From: Aeromonas lusitana
GTDB taxonomy: Bacteria; Pseudomonadota; Gammaproteobacteria; Enterobacterales; Aeromonadaceae
Direction: 5' to 3'
Assembly: GCF_002812985.1 (NCBI RefSeq)
Contig: NZ_PGCP01000010.1
Coordinates: 62,001 to 126,000, forward strand
DNA length: 64,000 nt
The translations under genes were made by a program, and so were the position numbers. Under the pieces are notes generated by a model. That model ran no database searches. It was given only the letters and a program-made list of their open reading frames with translations, and had not been told where the DNA came from. Shown here in pieces: positions 8,535 through 18,218 of the stretch; position 1 is the stretch's first letter; every line of letters begins with the position of its first letter.

Positions 8535-9860
8535 TCAATTCAAGAAGGGCGACCAAGCTGGTGCACGAATTTCACCGCTACTGGTCGGGAGCACTGCCTT
8601 GAAACGACCATCGGTCGATACCAACGCCAGGCTCTTGCGACCTTGATAGATGGTGGCATAAATGATCATGCTGCCATTGGGAGCCACACTTGGCGACTCA
8701 TCCAGAGCACTCTGGGTCAACACCAACATGGCTCCGTTTTCCATATCCTGGCGAGCGATGCGATATTGTCCCTGAACCCGGGTCACCATCACCATGGACT
8801 TGCCGTCCGGGGTAATGGATGCGCCCTGGTTGGAATCTCCTTCCCAGGTCATCCGGCGAGTGACGCCAGTCGCCAAATTTACGCTATATATCTGAGGTTT
8901 GCCACCACGTTCAGAGGTGAACAGCAAAGTTTGACCATCCGGCATCCAGGACGGTTCTGTGTCTATGGTGCGGTTGTTTGTGACTCGAGTGAGTTGCTTG
9001 CTAGCAACATCAACAACATAGATATCGGGCTGACCATCTTTGGACAAAACAATAGCCAAACGACGACCATCTGGAGACCATTCCGGCGCACCGTTGATGC
9101 CACGGAAACTGGTGATCAGACTGCGCTGCTGGGTATAGATATCCTGCACATAGATCTCGGATTTCTGGTTCTCGAAGCTGACATAGGCCAGCTTGCTGCC
9201 ATCCGGAGACCAGGCCGGCGACATCAGCGGCTCGCGGGAGCGCAGCAGGGTCTTCTCGTTGTAGCCGTCATAGTCGGAGATGCGCAGCTGATACGGGAAC
9301 TGGGTGCCCTGCTGGACTGACACATAGGCCAGTCGGGTCAGGAAGGCACCGCGCTCGCCGGTCAGGCGCTCGTAGACGATGTCGGAGATGCGGTGAGCAA
9401 ACTGACGCATCTGGGCACCCGGGATGGTCGCCATGCGGCTATCGAGGATGTAGCCGTTGGCTTCTCCGCCCTGGGTCTTGGCCAGCTGGCCCTTCAGCAC
9501 GTCGACCAGCTCGAAGTTGATCTTGTAGGTGCCATCGCCCACGGCGGCTATGGTACCCACCACCACGGCTTCAACGCCCTGAGAGGCCCAGGGGGCGAAG
9601 TTGATCTCACCGCTGGTGCTCGGGGTCTGCGGCATCTGGCCACGGGCCAGGGGCTTGAACTTGCCACTGCGCATCAGGTCGTTGGAGACCACCTCAGCGA
9701 TGTCTTGCGGCAGCTGACCATTGCCTTCCCATTTGAAGGGAGCGATGGCGATGGGTCGTGCGCTGTCAATCCCGCCGGTGATGACGATGTCCAGGGCCGC
9801 CTGAGCGCTCTGGCCCAGCAGAAGGCAGCCAACCAAAGCAAAAAACACTTTTCTTATCAT
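8535..9860 (-). CDS. tolB: Tol-Pal system beta-propeller protein TolB
   Basis: TolB is a periplasmic protein that shuttles between Pal and TolA. It has 441 residues with a signal peptide (cleavage after AQA, about residue 21), an N-terminal alpha/beta domain (about 25-165), and a six-bladed propeller with repeated [23 protein letters not shown] and [12 protein letters not shown] motifs. The TolA box follows the signal peptide. It sits between tolA and pal in the usual order. Confidence 0.97.
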   Translation of the reverse strand: MIRKVFFALVGCLLLGQSAQAALDIVITGGIDSARPIAIAPFKWEGNGQLPQDIAEVVSNDLMRSGKFKPLARGQMPQTPSTSGEINFAPWASQGVEAVVVGTIAAVGDGTYKINFELVDVLKGQLAKTQGGEANGYILDSRMATIPGAQMRQFAHRISDIVYERLTGERGAFLTRLAYVSVQQGTQFPYQLRISDYDGYNEKTLLRSREPLMSPAWSPDGSKLAYVSFENQKSEIYVQDIYTQQRSLITSFRGINGAPEWSPDGRRLAIVLSKDGQPDIYVVDVASKQLTRVTNNRTIDTEPSWMPDGQTLLFTSERGGKPQIYSVNLATGVTRRMTWEGDSNQGASITPDGKSMVMVTRVQGQYRIARQDMENGAMLVLTQSALDESPSVAPNGSMIIYATIYQGRKSLALVSTDGRFKAVLPTSSGEIRAPAWSPFLN

Positions 9861-9954
9861 GGCTTAAATACTCTGTTCCAATAAAAATGAGAGGTGAAAT
9901 TCCTTTATCAGCAAGATGCTGCCAATCACAGTCAATGACCCCGTTCTACCACAC

Positions 9955-11091
9955 CTAGATGCTCGGTTCTAACTTGAGGTTAAATTCCTTTAACATCTCA
10001 AACGCTGCCGGATCCTTCGGCACCGGCAACTGATTCGCCTTCAATACCGCCGCCTTGCCGGAACGACAGACCGCCGGGTCACCCTGGCCGTTGTCCACCG
10101 AGATGACGAAGCCGGTGCTGGCCAATTTGACACCGATAGTACAGGTTTTGCCCCGCATGGTGGGATCCAAAATCATGTAGCGCTCGACCGTCGCCTTGAT
10201 TAGAGCCGCATATTTGTCGACCTCGCCCTTGGCGGCTGCGGATGCGGCCTGACTACGGGAATTGGCCTCAGCCTCCAGCTGCTGCTGCATCATGGCTTCC
10301 ATCTCTTTTTGCAACTTGGCCTCTTCGGCCGCCTTGCGCTTACGCTCGGCATCGATCTTGGCCTTCTTGTCAGCTTCCGCCTTCGCCTTCTTCTCTGCGT
10401 CAGCTTTTGCCTTCTTGGCGGCTTCGTCCGCAGCCTTTTTCTCGGCCTCAGCCTTGGCCTTCTTGTCGGCTTCCGCCTTGGCTTTCTTCTCAGCCTCGGC
10501 CTTGGCCTTCTTGTCGGCCTCCGCCTTCTTGGCCGCGTCCGCCTTGGCCTTGGCTTGCTCCTCGGCCTGCTTCTTCTCGAGCTCTTCTTTCTTTTTCTTC
10601 AGCGCCAGCGCCTTGGACAGCTCTTCTTCCTGGCGTTTGGCTTCGGCCTGCTTGGCCTTCTGCGCGTCCAGCTTGCGGGCTTCCTCGGCTTTTTGGGCCT
10701 TCTCCTCTGCCTGTTTCTGCTCGGCGACCTTCTTCTGCTTCTCGGTCTCGGCCTTGCGGGTGGCCTCTTCGGCCTCCTTGCGCTTGGTCTCGGCGATGCG
10801 CAGACGCTCTTGCTCCTGCGCCAGTTCGCGCCGGGCCTGGTCGGCGTCTTCCTTGTCCTTCTCCTTCTGCTGCTGGGCGGCCTTGGGCTGCGCCTTCTTC
10901 TGCTGCTGGATCTGCTGTGCCTGCTGTTCCAGGAATTCGCTGTCCAGCATCACCGCATTGACGATCTCCCCCTTGGACTCGGGGCGCTTCGGCTTGCTGA
11001 AGTCGATGCCGACCAGCAGTATGATGCCGATGATCAGATGCAGCAGCAGCGACGCGACGAGATAACCGGAAATACCACGCTTCACATCCAT
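9955..11091 (-). CDS. tolA: Cell envelope integrity protein TolA
   Basis: TolA spans the periplasm and transmits the TolQR proton-motive-force motor to Pal/TolB. The 378 residues show one N-terminal transmembrane helix (about 10-32), a long Ala/Lys/Glu-rich helical domain II (about 70-270) made of KAEADKKAKAEAEKKA-like repeats, and a C-terminal domain III with a disulfide pair (GKTCTIGVKL and DPAVCRSG). The repeat-rich part is internally redundant at DNA level. It lies 5 bases after tolR. Confidence 0.95.
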   Translation of the reverse strand: MDVKRGISGYLVASLLLHLIIGIILLVGIDFSKPKRPESKGEIVNAVMLDSEFLEQQAQQIQQQKKAQPKAAQQQKEKDKEDADQARRELAQEQERLRIAETKRKEAEEATRKAETEKQKKVAEQKQAEEKAQKAEEARKLDAQKAKQAEAKRQEEELSKALALKKKKEELEKKQAEEQAKAKADAAKKAEADKKAKAEAEKKAKAEADKKAKAEAEKKAADEAAKKAKADAEKKAKAEADKKAKIDAERKRKAAEEAKLQKEMEAMMQQQLEAEANSRSQAASAAAKGEVDKYAALIKATVERYMILDPTMRGKTCTIGVKLASTGFVISVDNGQGDPAVCRSGKAAVLKANQLPVPKDPAAFEMLKEFNLKLEPSI

Positions 11092-11096
11092 CTCCG

Positions 11097-11543
11097 TCAG
11101 TTCACCGGATCCGTCATCAGGCCAACCTGAGGCACGCCGGCCTTCTTGAGGGCGACCATCAACAGGATCACCTCTTCGTAGCGCACGGACTTGTCACCCG
11201 CCACCACCACGGGGGCGTTCTGGTTGATGGCCAGATAGCCCATGGCCTTCTCGGTGATGTATTGCTGCATCGCCTCGGGGGTGCCGCTCGGCACAGGTTC
11301 GTCATCCGCCTCACCGGCCTTGATGACGTACTCCCCTTCGGTATTCACGCTGACGATGAAGGGGGGCTTGGCATCCTCGGGCAACTGCTCGGACTCCGCC
11401 TGCGGCAGGTCGACCTTGACCCCCTGGGTGATTACCGGCGTCACCGCCATGAAGATGATGAGCAACACCAGCATGACGTCGATGTAGGGCACCACGTTGA
11501 TCTCGGCGACCTTCTTGCGTCGGATCCGCTGATAGGTTTGCAT
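11097..11543 (-). CDS. tolR: Tol-Pal system stator protein TolR
   Basis: An ExbD/TolR-family inner-membrane protein of 148 residues with a single transmembrane helix. It contains the proton-channel aspartate in VPYIDVMLVLLIIFM (about residue 23). The C-terminal periplasmic domain ends KKAGVPQVGLMTDPV, typical of the family. Its start directly abuts the tolQ stop, implying translational coupling. Confidence 0.97.
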   Translation of the reverse strand: MQTYQRIRRKKVAEINVVPYIDVMLVLLIIFMAVTPVITQGVKVDLPQAESEQLPEDAKPPFIVSVNTEGEYVIKAGEADDEPVPSGTPEAMQQYITEKAMGYLAINQNAPVVVAGDKSVRYEEVILLMVALKKAGVPQVGLMTDPVN

Positions 11544-12230
11544 TTACTTCTCACCCTGCTGTGCGATTTGGCGGTTCAGGATAGTCGTGAACTCGTCCAT
11601 GAAGTTGGCGTAGGCGTTTTCCAGTCGCTCCACCTTGTTGGTGAAACGGTTGTAGAAGATGACCGCCGGGATCGCCGCAAACAGGCCCATGGCGGTGGCG
11701 ATCAGCGCCTCCGCGATACCCGGAGCCACCATCTGCAGGGTCGCCTGCTGCACCTGACCCAGGGCGATAAAGGCGTTCATGATGCCCCAGACGGTACCGA
11801 ACAGACCGATATAGGGGCTGATGGAGCCGATGGTCGCCAGTACCGGCAGGTTGGATTCCAGCTCGTCCACCGCACGGGACAGAGAGACCCGCATGGCGCG
11901 ATAGGTACCGTCCATCACCGCATCCTGGCCACGGGCGCCGGCCTTGAGCAGGCGAGCATACTCCTTGAAGCCGGAATAGAAGATGTCTTCCATGCCTTCG
12001 ATGTCATCGCGACGGGAAGAGGACTCCTGGTAGAGGCGATTGAGATCGACCCCGGACCAGAATCTGTCTTCAAACTGCTCGGAGGCGAGATTGGCTGCCT
12101 TGATGGCCTTGGAACGCTGGATGATCAGCGCCCAGGAGACGACCGACATGCCCATCAGGGTCATCATGACCAGTTTGACCAACAGACTGGCTTGCCAGAA
12201 CAGGCCAATAAACGAAATTTCAGCGTGCAC
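11544..12230 (-). CDS. tolQ: Tol-Pal motor subunit TolQ
   Basis: A MotA/TolQ/ExbB-family inner-membrane protein of 228 residues with three transmembrane helices: [20 protein letters not shown] near the N-terminus, then [20 protein letters not shown] and [20 protein letters not shown] in the C-terminal half. The last helix holds the conserved Thr of the ion path. It overlaps the end of ybgC by 11 bases. Confidence 0.97.
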   Translation of the reverse strand: MHAEISFIGLFWQASLLVKLVMMTLMGMSVVSWALIIQRSKAIKAANLASEQFEDRFWSGVDLNRLYQESSSRRDDIEGMEDIFYSGFKEYARLLKAGARGQDAVMDGTYRAMRVSLSRAVDELESNLPVLATIGSISPYIGLFGTVWGIMNAFIALGQVQQATLQMVAPGIAEALIATAMGLFAAIPAVIFYNRFTNKVERLENAYANFMDEFTTILNRQIAQQGEK

Positions 12231-12627
12231 TTAACAGCACTCCCTTGATTTTTTCAGGTATTGCGACAGGTTTCATTTGCGGATGACTGACACAGGCTAT
12301 CTGTACCATGGCCTGGGTGATCAGTCGTCCATCAGCCGCCAGGATCTGCTGCGAAAAGCGCATGGAGGCGCGTTTCACTTCAGTCACTTGCGTCAATACG
12401 GTCAGTAGTTCATTGAAGCGGGCTGCGGAGCGGAAATCGATCTCGGTGCGACTCACCACGAAGGCAAGCCCCGCGTGCAGCAAGACATCCTGTTCGATGC
12501 CACCGGCGCGCAGGAACTCGGTACGGGCCCGTTCCATAAACTTGAGATAGTTGGCGTTGTAGACGATGCCTCCGGCGTCCGTGTCCTCGTAGTAGACACG
12601 CACCGGAAACTCAGAGACTTCCCCCAT
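12220..12627 (-). CDS. ybgC: Acyl-CoA thioesterase YbgC
   Basis: A 135-residue hotdog-fold thioesterase that heads the tol-pal operon. The family signature [19 protein letters not shown] near residue 10-30 contains the catalytic Asp. It hydrolyses acyl-CoA or acyl-ACP thioesters, and its link to envelope lipid metabolism is known only indirectly. It overlaps tolQ. Confidence 0.95.
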   Translation of the reverse strand: MGEVSEFPVRVYYEDTDAGGIVYNANYLKFMERARTEFLRAGGIEQDVLLHAGLAFVVSRTEIDFRSAARFNELLTVLTQVTEVKRASMRFSQQILAADGRLITQAMVQIACVSHPQMKPVAIPEKIKGVLLSAR

Positions 12628-12955
12628 AAAAATCTGTGATCCATTCGACAGTCAGATGGGGGGCTATCATAGCGCAGGGCTGAATAGGAAAGAAGCAGGG
12701 GGAGACAGGGAAATCCCATCCTCCACCATTTTTTATGGCAGGAAATATTTCAGGGTCAATCCATGCCAAGACAAGTCACTGGCATTGCAGAACGAAGACA
12801 AATGGAGCCGATGGCCACTGGGGGATAACCAGCATGAAGTGCAGGGAAAGCCATGCCCTGTCCCACCGATAGCAGGAGAAGGGGTCAGCTCAGGCAGACT
12901 CACAAGGAGAGCGAGCGCAATCGTGGGAAGAGAGAGTCGCCGAGTGGCGCGGTAA
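12628..12955. other. Intergenic region upstream of ybgC
   Basis: This gap of about 330 bases should hold the ybgC-tol promoter on the minus strand. TATGAT in CGCTATGATAGCC (around 12665-12672) is a candidate -10. A 99-codon plus-strand ORF here has no recognisable family and no ribosome-binding site, and I do not support it as a gene. Confidence 0.4.
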
Positions 12956-12960
12956 AAGCA

Positions 12961-12992
12961 GAAGGGAGGCAGATAACGCTCTGCCTCCCTTC
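12961..12992 (-). terminator. Terminator of the cyd operon
   Basis: A perfect 12-bp stem GAAGGGAGGCAG/CTGCCTCCCTTC with an 8-base loop lies 4 bases after the ybgE stop. The minus-strand tail is TGCTTTTACC, and the plus-strand tail is CTTTTT, so it may work in both directions. Confidence 0.75.
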
Positions 12993-12996
12993 CTTT

Positions 12997-13308
12997 TTAC
13001 GACAGGAAATATCCCTGGGTTAGCCAAAGCCCATATAACAGCGTGGGCAAGGCGAGCCAGGGGCAAAACAGCAACCGACCGACGAGGCTGCGGGGATGGA
13101 ACCCCAGCCCGTGCATCACACCACAACTGACTGCCCACATCAGCCAGGGCGCGAGCAAGAGCCCGTGCTCACTGGTGTTGGCGGCGATCAAGTTGGGTGC
13201 CTGCAAGATGGCGACGGCGAGCAGGGTCGCCGCCACCAACATCACACCTTGCCAGGGTTGGCGCTCAAGGGGAGCCGCCAACCGGGCCAGGAGATCACTT
13301 GTTTTCAT
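12997..13308 (-). CDS. ybgE: Cyd operon protein YbgE
   Basis: A small inner-membrane protein of 103 residues with three predicted membrane segments (VMLVAATLLAVAIL, GLLLAPWLMWAVSCGVMHGL, LFCPWLALPTLLYGLWL). The chosen start MKTSDLL lies inside the last codons of cydX, a 14-base overlap that suggests coupled translation. YbgE is conserved at the end of cyd operons. Its function in cytochrome bd assembly is not settled. Confidence 0.88.
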   Translation of the reverse strand: MKTSDLLARLAAPLERQPWQGVMLVAATLLAVAILQAPNLIAANTSEHGLLLAPWLMWAVSCGVMHGLGFHPRSLVGRLLFCPWLALPTLLYGLWLTQGYFLS

Positions 13309-13411
13309 CGATCTTGCGATCCATGTTCTCGGTGTGTTCCAGCCAGAGTGCGTTGATGACACCAAAGGCACAGGCCAGCAACAAACCCAGGATCCAGGTG
13401 AAATACCACAT
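13295..13411 (-). CDS. cydX: Cytochrome bd-I accessory subunit CydX
   Basis: A 38-codon gene between cydB and ybgE. The peptide begins MWYFTWILGLLLACAFGVIN and ends in a charged tail, which matches the CydX family. It is a single-helix subunit needed for stability and activity of cytochrome bd oxidase. It starts 14 bases after the cydB stop with a GGTGCCCTGATATG context and overlaps ybgE. Confidence 0.95.
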   Translation of the reverse strand: MWYFTWILGLLLACAFGVINALWLEHTENMDRKIDENK

Positions 13412-13425
13412 ATCAGGGCACCTTC

Positions 13426-14562
13426 TTAGTAGAGCGATTGTTGGTTGTCTTCGATGTGCTTGTTGCTCACCCGGCCAAACATCTTGATGTAGGTCCAGAG
13501 GGTATAGGCCAGCACGGTCGGGACAAAGATGACCGCGACCACCGTCATCACCTTGAGGGTGTTGAAGGAGGCAGTGGCATCCCACATGGTCAGGCTCTGG
13601 GACGGCTCAAGGCTGGACGGCATGACGAACGGGAACATGGAGAAGCCCGCGGTCAGTATGATGCCGGCAATGGCCAGAGAGGAGCACAGGAACGCCAGCC
13701 AGCCCTTGCCAATCTTGGCCGCGGCCGAGGTCAGCAGGCACATCGCCAGACCCAGCGCGGGAGCGGCAATCATCCAGGGGTAGAGGCTGTAGTTGTTCAT
13801 CCAGGCACCGGCCTGCACCACCACTTCCTTGTGAAGCGGGTTGGTGACGGCATCGGTCGCCATGCTGCCCACCACCACGTAACCATCCATGCCACTCACC
13901 CAGACGCCGGCCAGGGCAAACAGCACCAGGGTCAGCAGGGAGAAGATCATGGCGGCGGTGCGGGAGCGAGCCAGCACTTCGCCCTCGGTCTTCATCATCA
14001 GCCAGGTCGCGCCCTGGGTGATGATCATGAACAGGCTCACCAGACCGGCCAGCAGGCCGAACGGGTTGAGCAGACCGAAGAAGTTGCCGTGATAGGTCAG
14101 CATCAGGAACTGGTTGAAGCTGAACGGTACACCCTGCAGCAGGTTGCCGAAGGCGACCCCGAAGATGACGGGCGGCACAGCGCTACCAACGAACAGTCCC
14201 CAGTCCCAGTTGTTGCGCCACTTGGCATCTTCGCGCAGGGAGCGGTACTTGAAGCCGACCGGACGCAGGAACAGGGCCATCAGGGTCAGGATCATGGCGA
14301 TGTAGAAGCCGGAGAAGGCTGCCGCATAGACCATGGGCCAGGCCGCAAACAGGGCACCACCCGCGGTCACCAACCAGACCTGGTTGCCTTCCCAGTGCGG
14401 GCCCATGGTGTTGAGCATCACCCGACGCTCAACATCCTTCTTGCCGACGAAGGGAAGCAGGGCACCCACCCCCATATCGAAACCGTCGGTGATGGCGAAG
14501 CCGATCAGCAGCACACCGACCAGTACCCACCAGACCAGACGCAATAATTCGTAATCAAACAT
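13426..14562 (-). CDS. cydB: Cytochrome bd ubiquinol oxidase subunit II
   Basis: The 378-residue CydB is a polytopic inner-membrane subunit of cytochrome bd oxidase that pairs with CydA. The N-terminus MFDYELLRLVWWVLVGVLLI and the motifs ITDGFDMGVGALLPFVG and NTMGPHWEGNQVWLV are diagnostic. It lies 12 bases downstream of cydA. Confidence 0.98.
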   Translation of the reverse strand: MFDYELLRLVWWVLVGVLLIGFAITDGFDMGVGALLPFVGKKDVERRVMLNTMGPHWEGNQVWLVTAGGALFAAWPMVYAAAFSGFYIAMILTLMALFLRPVGFKYRSLREDAKWRNNWDWGLFVGSAVPPVIFGVAFGNLLQGVPFSFNQFLMLTYHGNFFGLLNPFGLLAGLVSLFMIITQGATWLMMKTEGEVLARSRTAAMIFSLLTLVLFALAGVWVSGMDGYVVVGSMATDAVTNPLHKEVVVQAGAWMNNYSLYPWMIAAPALGLAMCLLTSAAAKIGKGWLAFLCSSLAIAGIILTAGFSMFPFVMPSSLEPSQSLTMWDATASFNTLKVMTVVAVIFVPTVLAYTLWTYIKMFGRVSNKHIEDNQQSLY

Positions 14563-14574
14563 GGGATCCTCTCC

Positions 14575-16131
14575 TTATGCCTTGCTCTGTTCGAAGTGGT
14601 ACTTGCCCGTTTTCAGACTGCTTGGGCCCAGACGCGCGTACTTGAACATCAGGTACATCTCTATGATGAGCAGCACGGTGTAGAACAGGCAGATCCCGAT
14701 CAGGGAGAACCAGATCTCGGACGCAGGGATATTGGATGCGGAGACGGAGGTCGGCAGCATCTCGGCGATGGTCCAGGGCTGGCGACCATATTCCGCGACG
14801 AACCAGCCACATTCGATGGCGATCCAGGGCAGCGGGATCCCGTACAGCAGCGCCTTGAGCAGCCACTTGCGCTCGCCGATCTTGTGGCGGGTGCTGTCGT
14901 AGAAGGCGATGCCGATCAGCAGCAGCATGACGATGCCACAGGCAACCATGATGCGGAACGCGAAGAACAGCGGTGCCACCTGCGGGATGGAGTCATCCAC
15001 GGCGGACTTGATCTGGGCGTCGGTCGCGTCGGTCACGTTCGGGGTGTAGCGCTTGAGCAGCAGACCGTAGCCCAGATCCTGCTTCACCTCGTCGAAACGG
15101 GCGCGGGTATCGTCGGACTTGTCACCGGATTGCAGCTTGGTCAGCAGGTCATAGGCGACCATGCCGTTACGCACACGCAGCTCGTGCTCGCTCTTCAGAT
15201 CCTTCAGACCGGTCACCTGACCGTCCAGGGAACGGGTCGCTATGATGCCGAGGGCGTAGGGGATCTTGATGGCGTAGTCGGTGCGCATCTCTTCCTGGTT
15301 CGGGATACCGAACAGGGTGAAGGAGGCCGGCGCCGGCTCTGTGTTCCACTCGGCTTCGATGGCAGCCAGTTTCACCTTCTGCACTTCACCGGTCTCGTAA
15401 CCGGACTCATCACCCAGGATCAGCACGGAAACGATGGAGGCCATGCCGAACGCGGCTGCGATGGCGAAGGAGCGGCGGGCGAAGGCCACGTCACGATTCT
15501 TCAGCAGGTAGTAGGAGGAGATACCCAACACGAACATGGCGCCCGTGGTGTAACCCGCCGCCACCGTGTGGACGAACTTGACCTGGGCAACCGGGTTGAA
15601 CACCAGCTCGGCGAAGCTCACCATCTCCATGCGCATGGATTCGAAATTGAACTCGGCACCGACCGGGTTCTGCATCCAGCCGTTGGCGACCAGGATCCAG
15701 AGGGCGGAGAGGTTGGTCCCGAGTGCCATCAGCCAGGTAGCGGCCAGATGCTGGCGCTTGGTGAGGCGATCCCAACCGAAGAAGAACATACCGACGAAGG
15801 TGGACTCCAGGAAGAAGGCCATCAGCCCTTCGATGGCCAGCGGGGCCCCGAAGATATCGCCGACATAGTGGGAGTAGTAGGCCCAGTTGGTACCGAACTG
15901 GAACTCCATGGTCAGGCCGGTGGTGACCCCGAGGGCAAAGTTGATCCCGAACAACTTGCCCCAGAACTTGGTCATGTCCCGGTAGACAGTGTTGTTGGTC
16001 ATCACATAGACAGACTCCATGATCGCCAGAATGAAGGCCATTCCCAGCGTCAAGGGTACAAACAGGAAGTGATAAAGGGCCGTCGCAGCAAATTGGAACC
16101 GCGATAGGTCTACCACATGCTCAGCAATCAT
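14575..16131 (-). CDS. cydA: Cytochrome bd ubiquinol oxidase subunit I
   Basis: CydA carries hemes b558, b595 and d and the quinol-oxidising Q-loop. It reduces oxygen to water with high affinity at low oxygen. The 518 residues (E. coli about 522) start [21 protein letters not shown], with the heme-ligand His near residue 20. [20 protein letters not shown] and the long Q-loop between about residues 250 and 385 are visible. First gene of cydABX-ybgE, likely controlled by oxygen-sensing regulators through the sites upstream. Confidence 0.98.
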   Translation of the reverse strand: MIAEHVVDLSRFQFAATALYHFLFVPLTLGMAFILAIMESVYVMTNNTVYRDMTKFWGKLFGINFALGVTTGLTMEFQFGTNWAYYSHYVGDIFGAPLAIEGLMAFFLESTFVGMFFFGWDRLTKRQHLAATWLMALGTNLSALWILVANGWMQNPVGAEFNFESMRMEMVSFAELVFNPVAQVKFVHTVAAGYTTGAMFVLGISSYYLLKNRDVAFARRSFAIAAAFGMASIVSVLILGDESGYETGEVQKVKLAAIEAEWNTEPAPASFTLFGIPNQEEMRTDYAIKIPYALGIIATRSLDGQVTGLKDLKSEHELRVRNGMVAYDLLTKLQSGDKSDDTRARFDEVKQDLGYGLLLKRYTPNVTDATDAQIKSAVDDSIPQVAPLFFAFRIMVACGIVMLLLIGIAFYDSTRHKIGERKWLLKALLYGIPLPWIAIECGWFVAEYGRQPWTIAEMLPTSVSASNIPASEIWFSLIGICLFYTVLLIIEMYLMFKYARLGPSSLKTGKYHFEQSKA

Positions 16132-16368
16132 GATGTTTCCTCACCGATTATTGGCACGGCTATTTTGAGTTTTAAGGACAATGCTTCCGTTGGAAGTCCC
16201 CGAATGATCGGTCACAGCACGCTTGATACCAATGACCAGATTCGAACGCCACCACATTAACAACAAGGCAATATACAAGAACAAAAAAAGCTAATGTTTA
16301 ACATCTGGTAAACATTAGTGGTGATTCTATTCCCGCCTATAATGACCGCTGTTTTATATCACCTTTAT

Positions 16369-16382
16369 TTGATTGAAATCAA
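16369..16382. promoter_or_regulatory. FNR box proximal to cydA
   Basis: TTGATTGAAATCAA is a perfect TTGAT-N4-ATCAA FNR consensus. A minus-strand -10 candidate CATTAT (16340-16345) would put a start near 16333, with the box centred near -42, which is a class II activator position. The cydA leader would then be about 200 nt. Confidence 0.75.
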
Positions 16383-16482
16383 TGTAAAACCATCACCAAT
16401 ACATGCCTTTTCAAGGCAACTTACCAACCGGTCATGGTTATTTTTGGGAGCTTGCTCACAAAAAACATTTAACCGTAAATCT

Positions 16483-16496
16483 TTGATTTAAATCAA
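16483..16496. promoter_or_regulatory. FNR box distal to cydA
   Basis: TTGATTTAAATCAA is a second perfect FNR consensus, 114 bases upstream of the first. The surrounding 16132-16690 region is AT-rich and gene-free, with GTTAA-rich stretches that could bind ArcA. I see no other defined element there. Confidence 0.65.
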
Positions 16497-16699
16497 TTTT
16501 GAACTAGCAGGAAATAGTTTCAATTCTGTTAAACAAATAGAGTAATTGAGAAAGCATGACCTCATTTAGCCGGTATTTACCAAACCCCTTCAGACGCCGA
16601 TATTCCAATTTAAAACCAGTAAAAACACATGTTTATGCTTATTTACACCACCAACACAATGATTACTTTATCTAATCTTAAATCGATAGATTTTCTTGT

Positions 16700-16728
16700 T
16701 TGTCCGGCCAGGCAAGAGCTCCTACAAT
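16700..16728 (+). promoter_or_regulatory. Strong sigma-70 promoter of a small transcript
   Basis: TTGTCC (16700-16705) and TACAAT (16723-16728) have the ideal 17-base spacing. The predicted start is near 16735. Nothing larger than a 25-codon ORF lies between it and the terminator at 16991. Confidence 0.7.
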
Positions 16729-16828
16729 GCGCCTCGCAGTGAGGGCACACCTCTGGATACAGGCCGGTCATTCTGGGTTCCCGGTACGTATTCGATGAAC
16801 ATTTCGAACCTGTTTGTTGGGATTAATG

Positions 16829-16906
16829 ATGAAAAAGTTTGTTGCCAAGACCATCCGTTACTACAAGCTTTCGTTCGTTCAGCTCTATCAAATGAACCGA
16901 CTCTGA
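16829..16906 (+). CDS. Small basic peptide, 25 residues
   Basis: An ORF starts ATG at 16829, with an in-frame ATG just before it at 16826, and GGGA 6 bases upstream. The peptide begins MKKFVAKTIRYYKLSFVQL. It is basic and aromatic, with the spacing of an amphipathic helix, and has no negatively charged residue. It sits alone on a predicted short transcript, like the small proteins of known dual-function sRNAs. I do not recognise a family. Confidence 0.45.
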   Translation: MKKFVAKTIRYYKLSFVQLYQMNRL

Positions 16907-16990
16907 GGCCTCGCGACGGCTCCTTTGTTTTCTTCTGGCCTGACTCCAGACGCACTCACTGTCTGTGAACATCCATCCTGAATTGTCTTT

Positions 16991-17020
16991 GCCCACCGCA
17001 TCCGCCGTGGGCTTTTTTTT
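16991..17020 (+). terminator. Terminator of the small transcript
   Basis: Stem GCCCAC/GTGGGC (16991-17012), extended inside by a GC/GC pair after a C-C mismatch, followed by eight T residues. No larger plus-strand gene lies upstream, so it must serve the short transcript. Confidence 0.8.
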
Positions 17021-17045
17021 GGCCCGGGAATTTTGTCAGAATAGT

Positions 17046-17073
17046 AAAAAACCGCCCCTGGAGGCGGTTTTTT
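17046..17073. terminator. Terminator downstream of ruvB
   Basis: CCGCC/GGCGG stem flanked by six A on the left and six T on the right, giving a symmetric bidirectional terminator. It ends ruvB transcription from the right and backs up the small transcript from the left. Confidence 0.8.
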
Positions 17074-17100
17074 GTTCTATCAGCTATTTCTATCCCCCAA

Positions 17101-18111
17101 CTACCCCTCTTCGGGTCGTTGCAGGCCGAAGTGGGCATAGGCGCGCTGGGTCGCCAGCCGTCCCCTCGGGGTACGCTGCAGATAACCCTGCTGGATGAGA
17201 TAGGGCTCCAGCACATCTTCGATGGTGTCTTTCTCTTCCCCGATGGCCGCCGCCAGGTTGTCGAGACCCACTGGGCCCCCCATAAACTTGTCGATGACAG
17301 CCAACAATAACTTGCGGTCCATAAAGTCGAACCCCTCGTTATCGACATCCAGCATGTCCATAGCTCGGGCCGCAATGGGTCCATCTATCCGGCCATCGGA
17401 TTTCACCTGGGCAAAATCCCTCACCCGTCTTAACAAACGGTTAGCAATGCGCGGGGTACCGCGGGAGCGGCGGGCCACTTCCAGCGCGCCGTCATCCGAC
17501 ATCTCGAGCCCAAGGCAGCGGGCGCTGCGGGCGACGATATCGGTGAGATCCTTGACGTTGTAGAACTCCAGCCGCTGGACGATCCCGAAACGATCCCGCA
17601 GCGGGCTGGTCAGGGAGCCGGCCCTAGTAGTGGCGCCGATCAGGGTGAAGGGTGGCAGATCGAGCTTGATGGAGCGGGCGGCAGGGCCCTCCCCTATCAT
17701 GATGTCGAGCTGGTAATCCTCCATGGCCGGATAGAGCACCTCCTCCACCACAGGGCTGAGACGGTGGATCTCGTCGATGAACAGCACATCGTTCGGCTCC
17801 AGGTTGGTGAGCAGCGCCGCCAGATCCCCGGCCTTCTCCAGCACGGGGCCCGAGGTGGTCTTGATGTTGACCCCCATCTCGTTGGCCACGATATTCGCGA
17901 GTGTGGTCTTGCCAAGGCCCGGCGGGCCGAAGATCAGCAGGTGATCCAGGGCCTCACCGCGCTGACGGGCCGCCTCGATGAAGATCTCCATCTGGCCACA
18001 GACGTGATCCTGACCGGTGTAGTCCGCCAGCTTCTTGGGCCGGATGGCCCGGTCGATGACCGCATCCTCACGGGACTCCCCGGCCGATATCAGACGATCC
18101 GCTTCAATCAT
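17101..18111 (-). CDS. ruvB: Holliday junction branch migration ATPase RuvB
   Basis: A hexameric AAA+ motor of 336 residues that drives branch migration with RuvA. Walker [11 protein letters not shown] near residue 65, Walker [10 protein letters not shown] near 115, the sensor-1 region GATTRAGSL near 165 and the C-terminal winged helix ending [16 protein letters not shown] are all present. It lies 107 bases downstream of ruvA. Confidence 0.98.
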   Translation of the reverse strand: MIEADRLISAGESREDAVIDRAIRPKKLADYTGQDHVCGQMEIFIEAARQRGEALDHLLIFGPPGLGKTTLANIVANEMGVNIKTTSGPVLEKAGDLAALLTNLEPNDVLFIDEIHRLSPVVEEVLYPAMEDYQLDIMIGEGPAARSIKLDLPPFTLIGATTRAGSLTSPLRDRFGIVQRLEFYNVKDLTDIVARSARCLGLEMSDDGALEVARRSRGTPRIANRLLRRVRDFAQVKSDGRIDGPIAARAMDMLDVDNEGFDFMDRKLLLAVIDKFMGGPVGLDNLAAAIGEEKDTIEDVLEPYLIQQGYLQRTPRGRLATQRAYAHFGLQRPEEG

Positions 18112-18218
18112 GCGCTACCTCAACAACTACGACGCTATGGGTTCGAACTGCCACCATCGATTCACACTCACCCAGGCGAAATGTACCTGCAGAGATGAGA
18201 CGCGCCATCAGGCGACGC

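Larger units (their letters stand above)
16735..17020 (+). ncRNA. Putative small RNA with an embedded ORF
   Basis: A transcript of about 286 nt is bounded by a consensus promoter and a strong terminator with eight T residues. Segment 16752-16765 (TCTGGATACAGGCC) can pair with 16937-16950 (GGCCTGACTCCAGA) at 12 of 14 positions, enclosing the small ORF in a long-range helix. I do not recognise the RNA family. It lies between cydA and ruvB, transcribed divergently from cydA and convergently with ruvB. Confidence 0.5.

Noticed and set aside
10242-11130. Long overlapping ORFs opposite tolA
   Set aside because: They come from the Ala/Lys/Glu repeat DNA of TolA and give low-complexity Leu, Ser or Pro-rich translations.
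12656-12955. A 99-codon ORF upstream of ybgC
   Set aside because: Basic, low-quality composition, no ribosome-binding site and no recognisable domain.
14596-16107. A 503-codon ORF opposite cydA
   Set aside because: Antisense shadow: His/Gln/Gly-rich, no start context, and the cydA frame is certain.
16696-16968. A 90-codon ORF across the small transcription unit
   Set aside because: It begins inside the -35 element of the promoter, so it cannot be translated from that promoter; the 25-codon ORF has the better start.
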